A stretch of 6,074 nucleotides of DNA. Source: Flavobacteriaceae bacterium (GTDB lineage: Bacteria > Bacteroidota > Bacteroidia > Flavobacteriales > Flavobacteriaceae). Positions 1-5,294 of the stretch are shown in pieces. Numbering within the stretch: the first letter of the stretch is position 1; every line of letters begins with the position of its first letter. The stretch lies in NCBI GenBank assembly GCA_013001365.1, contig JABDMQ010000147.1, forward strand, positions 1 to 6,074, read 5' to 3'. Under the pieces are notes generated by a model, which was given only the letters and a program-made list of their open reading frames with translations, was not told where the DNA came from and searched no databases. The position numbers and the translations under genes were made by a program.

Positions 1-827
1 GTCCAAAGATCACGACCTGGCTCAATGGTACGAAGATGATTGAGATCGAAGATCAAAAGATCGGGGAAGGCAAAGGGGCCATCGCATTGCAGATACATGA
101 TGGTGGTGGTATTAAGGTACGATGGAAAAATCTACGCATCAAGCCTATAAAGACCGAAGATAATGGTGATGTGGCACAGACCAAGGATGAATGGATCCAA
201 TTGTTTGATGGCAGCAGTACAGAAGGATGGCGATCCTACAACGGTGAAACTCTCCCTCCACAATGGGTTGTTGAAGATGGCGTATTGACCTTCGATACCG
301 ATATACGACTGGAGGAAGAGTTCAAAGGTGGCAAGGACATCATCTATGCCGCAGAAGAGTTCGATAATTTTGAATTGTACCTGGAATGGAAGATCCCTGA
401 AGGAGGCAATAGCGGCGTGTTCTATCATGTGCAAGAAAGTGACAAGGCCATATATGAAGTGTCCCCGGAATACCAATTGCTGGATGACCTGAAATGGGAA
501 GAAATCAATGATGCCACGCTAGAGGAATGGCAAAAGACCGCAGCCGATTATGCCATGTACACGCCAGACAACGCTGTGAAGAAAGTAAAACCTGCAGGCG
601 AATGGAATACCACTAGAATACGATTCACACCAGAGAAAGTAACGCATTGGCTCAATGGTGCAGAAGTATTGTCCTTCGTGCCTTGGTCCGAGGATTGGCA
701 ACAGCGAAAGGCTTCAGGTAAATGGAAGGACTTTCCGGACTATGGCTTGAACAAAACGGGTTATATCGGACTGCAGGACCATGATAGTCCCTTGTGGTTC
801 AGGAATATCAAGATCAAGAAATTATAA
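1..827 (+). CDS. Tandem DUF1080 (3-keto-disaccharide hydrolase-type) protein, 5'-truncated by the window
   Basis: The frame is open to the left edge (first complete codon at 3), so the N-terminus and any signal peptide are missing; the ATG at 36 lies inside a domain and is not the start. Bases 3-149 encode the tail of one DUF1080 domain (ITTWLNGTK, then an IHDGGGIKVRWKNLRI strand typical of the family's end). After a short linker (150-185) a complete second DUF1080 domain runs over about 186-824. It opens with IQLFDGSSTEGW, has a core EWKIPEGGNSGVFYH (about 378-428) and EYQLLDD, then repeats the THWLNGAE and GYIGLQDHDSPLWFRNIKI signatures. DUF1080 (Pfam PF06439) is a concanavalin-like beta-sandwich linked to cleavage of 3-keto-glycosides and is usually exported in Bacteroidota. 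The Gfo/Idh/MocA gene 15 bases downstream is the classic partner and would supply the keto-sugar. Family call is firm; catalytic activity and substrate are inferred. Confidence 0.9.
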   Translation, partial: PKITTWLNGTKMIEIEDQKIGEGKGAIALQIHDGGGIKVRWKNLRIKPIKTEDNGDVAQTKDEWIQLFDGSSTEGWRSYNGETLPPQWVVEDGVLTFDTDIRLEEEFKGGKDIIYAAEEFDNFELYLEWKIPEGGNSGVFYHVQESDKAIYEVSPEYQLLDDLKWEEINDATLEEWQKTAADYAMYTPDNAVKKVKPAGEWNTTRIRFTPEKVTHWLNGAEVLSFVPWSEDWQQRKASGKWKDFPDYGLNKTGYIGLQDHDSPLWFRNIKIKKL

Positions 828-842
828 CATCATAACACTAGA

Positions 843-2186
843 ATGAAAAGAAGAAAATTCATCAAGAGCTCAGCGGCCTTGGCCTCTGCATCCCTTTTGC
901 CTAATTCCCTTTGGGCCATAAACAGTTTGAACAAAGACCGACTTCGCACCACACATATCGGTGTTGGTGGCATGGGACTTGAAGACCTTAATGCTATGGC
1001 CTCGCATCCTAAAGTGGACGTGGTGGCACTATGCGATGTCGATGCCAATGCGCTTGCAGAAGCCAGCAAACTATTTCCTGAAGCCAAGACCTATGGCGAT
1101 TATCGTATCATGCTCAAGGAACTGAACAACGATATCGATGCCGTGGTAGTATCAACGCCGGACCATACCCACGCACCTGCTTCCATGATGGCCATGGAAC
1201 TCGGGAAGTCCGTTTATTGTCAAAAACCATTGACGCATCATGTGTCCGAAGCACGTGCCATGCGCAAGATCGCTAAAGAGAAGAATCTGGTAACCCAAAT
1301 GGGCATTCAGGTGCATTCCTTCTATGATTATAAATTGGCAACTATCTTGATCCAAGCAGGCATCATCGGGAAGGTCAAGACCGTTCATGCCTGGTCGCCC
1401 AAGAATTGGGGTTACGACGGACCAGTTCCTGAAGGCGAAGATCCCATACCAGAACACCTCGATTGGAATTTATGGCTAGGCACCTCTGCCAAGCGACCTT
1501 ATAAAGAGGGTGTGTATCATCCAGGCAATTGGCGGAAACTCATGGACTACGGCTGTGGCACACTCGGCGATATGGGCGTTCATATCTTTGACACGCCTTA
1601 CAATGCCTTGCAATTGGATGTGCCCAAGACCATCAAGAACAAATGTCGCAAGCCCAATGGGTTCGGGTTTCCTGAAAAGAACACCGTGACCTATAAATTC
1701 CCGGGTACCCAATACACCACCAGGAAACTGAAGTGGATCTGGCATGATGGCGAAGGCGCACCAAAGATCTGTAAGCAACTCAAACTGCCTAATGACGAAA
1801 CCTTGCCTGACCAAGGCGCTATGTTCGTAGGCAAGAAAGGACGATTGCTCCTTCCCCATTTCATGGAATTGCCAAGACTCATCGTCAAAGGAAAGTACCA
1901 GGACATCGACCTGTCCAATTACGCAGGCACCGAAGCTATGGGAACACCGATACGGAATTACGGTTCTGAAAGTCCAAAGCATTACCACCAATTCGTGGAT
2001 GCCTGTCTTGGTGACGGACTATGCACTGCGCCTTTCTCCTATTCTGCGAGGCTAACGGAAACCATCCTATTAGGAGTTATTGCCGGACGCTTCCCGAACA
2101 AGACCTTGCATTGGAACAATAAAACAGCGAAATTTGCAGAGGAAGAAGCGAACAGATACCTGGATGCTCCTTACCGAGAATTTTAA
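843..2186 (+). CDS. Tat-exported Gfo/Idh/MocA family oxidoreductase
   Basis: A 447-residue protein. Residues 1-25 form a twin-arginine signal (R3-R4-K-F-I-K, then an Ala/Ser/Leu-rich stretch, with likely cleavage after LWA at 25), so it should be exported folded with its nicotinamide cofactor bound. The Rossmann fold starts at about 36 with the dinucleotide loop GVGGMG (40-45), followed by ALCDVDA (62-68) and STPDHTHA (104-111). QKPL (127-130) is a variant of the family's EKP motif. The C-terminal alpha/beta domain carries YGCGTLGDMGVHIFD (236-250), with D243 and H247 at the usual catalytic region. Family members oxidise or reduce sugar hydroxyls; exported ones next to DUF1080 proteins are linked to 3-keto-glycoside formation. 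An alternative is a GH109-like NAD-dependent glycosidase, also Tat-exported and of this fold. The gene sits 15 bases after the DUF1080 gene and is probably co-transcribed. The start is set by the Tat signal; no Shine-Dalgarno is visible. Confidence 0.93.
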   Translation: MKRRKFIKSSAALASASLLPNSLWAINSLNKDRLRTTHIGVGGMGLEDLNAMASHPKVDVVALCDVDANALAEASKLFPEAKTYGDYRIMLKELNNDIDAVVVSTPDHTHAPASMMAMELGKSVYCQKPLTHHVSEARAMRKIAKEKNLVTQMGIQVHSFYDYKLATILIQAGIIGKVKTVHAWSPKNWGYDGPVPEGEDPIPEHLDWNLWLGTSAKRPYKEGVYHPGNWRKLMDYGCGTLGDMGVHIFDTPYNALQLDVPKTIKNKCRKPNGFGFPEKNTVTYKFPGTQYTTRKLKWIWHDGEGAPKICKQLKLPNDETLPDQGAMFVGKKGRLLLPHFMELPRLIVKGKYQDIDLSNYAGTEAMGTPIRNYGSESPKHYHQFVDACLGDGLCTAPFSYSARLTETILLGVIAGRFPNKTLHWNNKTAKFAEEEANRYLDAPYREF

Positions 2187-2202
2187 TGATCAATTATATC
2201 CT

Positions 2203-3072
2203 ATGAGTGACTCAAACAAATCCATGACAAATAAAATATGCGTCATTTCAGGTGCAACATCCGGTATTGGCAAGGAAACCGCGAAAGCATTGGCGTTAAA
2301 AGGCGCTCATGTTGTCGTTGTAGGTCGAAATATGAAACGATGTGCTAGAACAGTCAAGACCATAAAGAAAAAAACAGGCAATACCAACGTTGATTATTTA
2401 TGCGCGGATCTTTCAGACCTAAGTCAAGTTCGTGATCTAGCTAAACAATTAAAACAGGACTATCCACGTATTGATGTGTTGATCAATAATGCTGGTGCGT
2501 TTTATGACCCGAGACTTGAAACTGCCGATGGTTATGAAATGACCTTGGCATTGAATTATCTAAGTCCGTTCTTATTGACCACATTGCTTATCGATAGCTT
2601 AAAGGCAAGCGAGCAAGGTCGCATTGTTAATGTGGCTTCAAGCTCACATTATGTAGGCAAGATAAATTTTGAAGACATCCAGTATACCAAAAATTACCAT
2701 GCTATACCTGTCTATGCACAATCCAAGTTGGCGCTTGTGCTGTTTACCAAAGAACTTGCAGAACGCCTTAAAGACACGAAGATCACGGTCAATACCTTGT
2801 GTCCTGGATTGGTCGCTACAAATTTCAGGAAGAACAATGGTTGGCTCAGGTTTTATGTCAGGAAATTCGTGAAAAAAGAATTGACTGCAGTAGAAGGATC
2901 CCAAACGATGATCTATTTGGCAACGTCTCCAGAGGTTGCTGGCATTACAGGTGACTATTTTGAGAAAGAAAAACAAAAGAAGTCTTCCGACCTGTCTTAC
3001 GACAAAGAATTGGCCAAAAAACTATGGGAGGTCGGTGAACCCATGATCAAGGAATTCATGACTGATTCTTGA
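2203..3072 (+). CDS. Short-chain dehydrogenase/reductase, retinol-dehydrogenase-like
   Basis: A cytosolic SDR of 289 residues if started at 2203. The frame is open back to 2080, but that would overlap the preceding gene by more than 100 bases and add a non-SDR leader. ATG 2203 lies 16 bases after that gene's stop; ATG 2224 is an equally plausible start, giving 282 residues. Numbered from 2203: cofactor loop SGATSGIG (16-23); GRN after the second strand (R42), suggesting NADP(H); CADL (D69); NNAG (95-98); and the tetrad N118, a serine in VASSSH (about 147), Y171 and K175 in YAQSK. PG follows at 201-202. The TADGYEMTLALNYLSPFLLT segment resembles RDH11-14/WWOX-type SDRs. No signal or membrane segment is seen. 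The substrate is unknown. It sits among exported sugar enzymes although it appears cytosolic, and some parts are AT-richer (19/60 G+C at 2641-2700), so it may be a later addition to the operon. Confidence 0.9.
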   Translation: MSDSNKSMTNKICVISGATSGIGKETAKALALKGAHVVVVGRNMKRCARTVKTIKKKTGNTNVDYLCADLSDLSQVRDLAKQLKQDYPRIDVLINNAGAFYDPRLETADGYEMTLALNYLSPFLLTTLLIDSLKASEQGRIVNVASSSHYVGKINFEDIQYTKNYHAIPVYAQSKLALVLFTKELAERLKDTKITVNTLCPGLVATNFRKNNGWLRFYVRKFVKKELTAVEGSQTMIYLATSPEVAGITGDYFEKEKQKKSSDLSYDKELAKKLWEVGEPMIKEFMTDS

Positions 3073-3109
3073 ATGGACGGTATCATGAGTTCTTAGAATA
3101 AATAAACAC

Positions 3110-4927
3110 ATGAAAAGAGTCCTTCTAATTCTTAGCGTACTCGTCGCGATGGTTTTTGGTATACCCGAATCATTAGCGCAAACGACCGTCGAGAAGATCG
3201 GCGGACAATGGCATTTGCTTATTGATGGCAAACCCTTTGACATAAAAGGTGCCACCTTTGGTTATAATGACGATGTCGAAAATTACGACAGCTATTTCAA
3301 GGACTTAAGAAGCATAGGCGTCAATACCATTAGGACTTGGGGAACCGACAAGAACACCACCGCCTTGCTCGACAGTGCCCATAAATACGGTATCAAGGTC
3401 ATGCTAGGCATTTGGATGCGCCATGGTCGCCCAGGTATGGAAGCCGACGATAGCTTTAATTATCTCGAAGATACCGAAGGCATGGAAGCCATGTATTATG
3501 GTGCCTTGAATACGGTCGAGACCTACAAGGACCATCCTGCTGTGCTCACTTGGGGCGTTGCTAACGAGGTGTATCTCAATATGGCTACCGACGAAGAAAA
3601 GCTGGCCTACTCCAAGCTCCTGGAACGCATTTGTAGCAATATCAAGAAACAGGATCCCAATCATCCCATTACCTCTGTAGAGGCTTGGACCTTCGGACTG
3701 GACTGGTGGCCAAAATACGTGCCCTCCATTGATATTTATGGATTGAATGCCTATGGTCCTGGTGCTGGCCTTTTGCAAGCAGAATTGGACAAACGAAATA
3801 TCGACAAGCCCTATGTGATCACCGAGTTTGGGGTCACGGGCGAATGGGACATCCAAGCCACCAAGCATGGCATCAAGCTAGAACCTAGCGATCAAGAGAA
3901 ATACGAAGCCATTACCACAGGCTATCGCGATTGGATACAGAACAAACCCTCCTGTTTGGGGGTTTATGTCTTTAACTATGCCGATGGGCATGATTTCCTT
4001 TCGGCCTGGCTCTTTACCCATCATAATGGCAAAAAACGCCCACAATACTGGGCCATACGCGAGGCCTATACCGACCAAAAGCCCATTAACAACACACCAG
4101 TAATTAATAGCTTTACACTACCTGACAGCACAGCCAAAAGTGGGGATTGGGTACCGGTGTCTTTAGAAATTACGGATCCAGAAACTGATGACCTGGACAT
4201 TAGTTTTCATTACAACCAGCGTATAGGCACACGCATACGCAAAAGCCAAGTGAATGGCATGGAGCATCGTGGTGAGTTGACCAAAGGCTTTGAGGTCCTC
4301 ATACCTAAAGAAGATGGTGCTATTAAGGTATATGTAAATGCAACGGACAGTTACGGCAATGTGGGCATTGCCTCCTCGGCGATTGCCATAGATAATGGCG
4401 AAACGCCCGTAAAGGCCTATCTCACGGCCAAGACCACTTTGCCCTTTTATGTGTACAAGGATGGCAAGGACCTTCCCTATGTGCCCTCTGCCTATATGGG
4501 TAATATCGATGCCATTGGTGTGGAGCTGGAGCACAAAAGCGATGTACATGCAGGCACTGCGGCCTTGAAGATCAGTTACAATGCCAAGGACAATTGGTAC
4601 GGCTTGGGTTTTGTGGACCCACCCAACGATTGGGGCGATATGCTAGGCGGTTACGATATTAGTGGCGCCAAGAAATTTACCTTTTGGGCCAAGACCGATA
4701 GCAAGCTACAGCCCGTTACCATAGGCTTTGGCCTGATCGGCACCGATAAGCCCTATCCCGACTCTGCCAAGAAACAGATCGAGATCAAGCTGACCAACAA
4801 ATGGAAACAATACAGCATTAATCTGAAGAAACTGGACCTAGGTGCCATACGCTCGGGCTTGGTGCTCTTCTCCCAAAGCTATAACGCCGCTCATTATGTC
4901 TTGATGGATGAGGTGCGGTTTGAATGA
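3110..4927 (+). CDS. Secreted clan GH-A-like glycoside hydrolase (GH2-type TIM barrel) with Ig-like and jelly-roll modules
   Basis: A 605-residue exported enzyme. Residues 1-23 are a Sec signal (MKR, hydrophobic core, cleavage likely after SLA before QTT). Residues about 30-322 form a (beta/alpha)8 barrel: LLIDGKPFDIKGATFGY (37-52), LRSIGVNTIRTWGTD (66-80), TWGVANEVY (147-155) with E153 as probable acid/base, and YVITEFGVTGEW (235-246) with E239 as probable nucleophile. The NE...TEFG pair is typical of retaining clan GH-A enzymes; the closest fit is the GH2 C-terminal barrel domain, but the N-terminal GH2 sandwich domains are absent. Residues about 328-430 look like an Ig-like/fibronectin-like domain (VINSFTLPDS, VYVNATDSYGNVG). 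Residues about 433-605 resemble a galactose-binding-like carbohydrate-binding module ending in YVLMDEVRFE. No type IX secretion tail or lipobox is seen. It follows the SDR by 37 bases. The substrate is unknown; a beta-glycan is likely. GH5-like or GH72-like membership is the alternative. Confidence 0.85.
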   Translation: MKRVLLILSVLVAMVFGIPESLAQTTVEKIGGQWHLLIDGKPFDIKGATFGYNDDVENYDSYFKDLRSIGVNTIRTWGTDKNTTALLDSAHKYGIKVMLGIWMRHGRPGMEADDSFNYLEDTEGMEAMYYGALNTVETYKDHPAVLTWGVANEVYLNMATDEEKLAYSKLLERICSNIKKQDPNHPITSVEAWTFGLDWWPKYVPSIDIYGLNAYGPGAGLLQAELDKRNIDKPYVITEFGVTGEWDIQATKHGIKLEPSDQEKYEAITTGYRDWIQNKPSCLGVYVFNYADGHDFLSAWLFTHHNGKKRPQYWAIREAYTDQKPINNTPVINSFTLPDSTAKSGDWVPVSLEITDPETDDLDISFHYNQRIGTRIRKSQVNGMEHRGELTKGFEVLIPKEDGAIKVYVNATDSYGNVGIASSAIAIDNGETPVKAYLTAKTTLPFYVYKDGKDLPYVPSAYMGNIDAIGVELEHKSDVHAGTAALKISYNAKDNWYGLGFVDPPNDWGDMLGGYDISGAKKFTFWAKTDSKLQPVTIGFGLIGTDKPYPDSAKKQIEIKLTNKWKQYSINLKKLDLGAIRSGLVLFSQSYNAAHYVLMDEVRFE

Positions 4928-5003
4928 TTGTAATAACTAAAAAACAAGAACTTCTCCTACAGTCCTCTTGATTCTTAAGCATTTCCCTGCTAACTTCGCT
5001 TAC

Positions 5004-5029
5004 ACGCACTGAGCCAGCCGAAGTGTCGT
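5004..5029. repeat. REP-like intergenic palindrome of flavobacterial type
   Basis: The sequence reads ACGCACT, an 11-base loop (5011-5021), then AGTG-T-CGT: a 7-base-pair stem with a single bulged T. The pattern CACTGAGC...CGAAGTG resembles a short palindrome that I recall as frequent between genes in Flavobacteriaceae. The hairpin is seen directly; its membership of a genome-wide repeat family is from memory and not tested here. An overlapping 6-base inverted repeat, ACTTCG (4993-4998) and CGAAGT (5019-5024), offers an alternative fold. It may act as a 3' end or mRNA-stability element for the upstream glycosidase transcript. Confidence 0.5.
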
Positions 5030-5129
5030 ACGATAAAGTTCATTGAAACGAACCATATCTTAAACATTGTAAGTAATGCGGAAATCGTGCTGAAATTGAA
5101 CATTTGAACTAAAAAAGCCAACGCACAGT

Positions 5130-5189
5130 CAAGCACATTTATTTTTTTCCAACGCTCAATTCCTACGCTCGAAAAAATAAAAGAGCTTG
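5130..5189. repeat. 60-base imperfect inverted repeat
   Basis: The left arm is CAAGC-ACA-TTTATTTTTTTC (5130-5149) and the right arm is GAAAAAATAAA-AGA-GCTTG (5171-5189). Both ends pair (CAAGC/GCTTG), the ACA/AGA triplets face each other as a small internal loop, and the A/T tracts pair with a one-base length difference. The loop region contains the direct repeat ACGCTC twice (5152-5157 and 5165-5170, the second touching the right arm). It could form a long hairpin in RNA or single-stranded DNA, be a bidirectional terminator made mostly of A:T pairs, or be a dispersed intergenic repeat. Function is unknown. Confidence 0.5.
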
Positions 5190-5231
5190 CCTTTTCCCAC
5201 AGCACAAAAAATCCTAATGATGATATTTATA

Positions 5232-5265
5232 CTCATTTAATGAGATAATCGAAAAACTTGATTAT
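5232..5265. promoter_or_regulatory. Candidate operator palindromes upstream of the HTH-methyltransferase
   Basis: Two inverted repeats sit directly side by side, 30-63 bases before the start codon. The first is CTCATT-T-AATGAG (5232-5244), a perfect 6-base repeat around one base. The second is ATAATCGA-aaaac-TTGATTAT (5245-5265), 6 perfect pairs plus a G/T mismatch and one more pair. A TATACT hexamer (5228-5233), a possible -10-like element, touches the first palindrome, so a bound repressor could block transcription. Because the downstream protein starts with an Xre-type DNA-binding domain, self-binding is a reasonable inference. No clear Bacteroidota TAnnTTTG promoter element was found at a fitting position. 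Confidence 0.35.
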
Positions 5266-5294
5266 TTTAGTGGACTGAATTAAAGAATTCAAAA

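Larger units (their letters stand above)
4928..5294. other. Non-coding junction between the sugar locus and the methyltransferase gene
   Basis: This 367-base stretch has no convincing gene. It holds, in order: a weak CAAGA/TCTTG inverted repeat (4945-4970) not good enough to call a terminator; a REP-like palindrome (5004-5029); a plus-strand open stretch without a start codon (4994-5107); a 60-base imperfect inverted repeat (5130-5189); and two adjacent small palindromes ahead of the methyltransferase (5232-5265). Composition becomes AT-rich across it. No tRNA, integrase site or insertion sequence end could be recognised. The promoter of the methyltransferase must lie here unless it is read through from upstream. 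Confidence 0.7.

Noticed and set aside
1476..1991. Minus-strand open frame of 171 codons
   Set aside because: It lies wholly inside the oxidoreductase gene, shows no recognisable domain, and is explained by the reverse complement of well-supported coding sequence; the same holds for the other antisense frames within genes.
2080..2202. N-terminal extension of the SDR frame starting at 2080
   Set aside because: It overlaps the oxidoreductase gene in another frame, reads as a basic leader unlike any SDR, and better starts exist at 2203 and 2224 just after the upstream stop.
3073..3096. Seven-codon ATG...TAG mini-frame right after the SDR stop
   Set aside because: It is far too short, has no supporting signal, and is expected by chance in a 37-base gap.
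4945..4970. Terminator for the glycosidase from CAAGA/TCTTG
   Set aside because: The stem is only 5 bases with a 16-base loop and no following T-run, too weak to call.
4990..5205. Minus-strand 71-codon open frame in the junction
   Set aside because: It spans both the REP-like hairpin and the 60-base inverted repeat, has a low-complexity hydrophobic composition, and shows no recognisable family.
5105..5215. Integron attC site
   Set aside because: AGCCAAC near 5117 looked like part of a recombination core, but it does not fit RYYYAAC and no matching GTTRRRY partner occurs at a proper distance.
5266..5294. Classical controller-protein C-box (GACT/AGTC) ahead of the methyltransferase
   Set aside because: AGTGGACT at 5269-5276 contains only a 3-base inverted repeat in the wrong orientation for the canonical box, and no second copy is seen.
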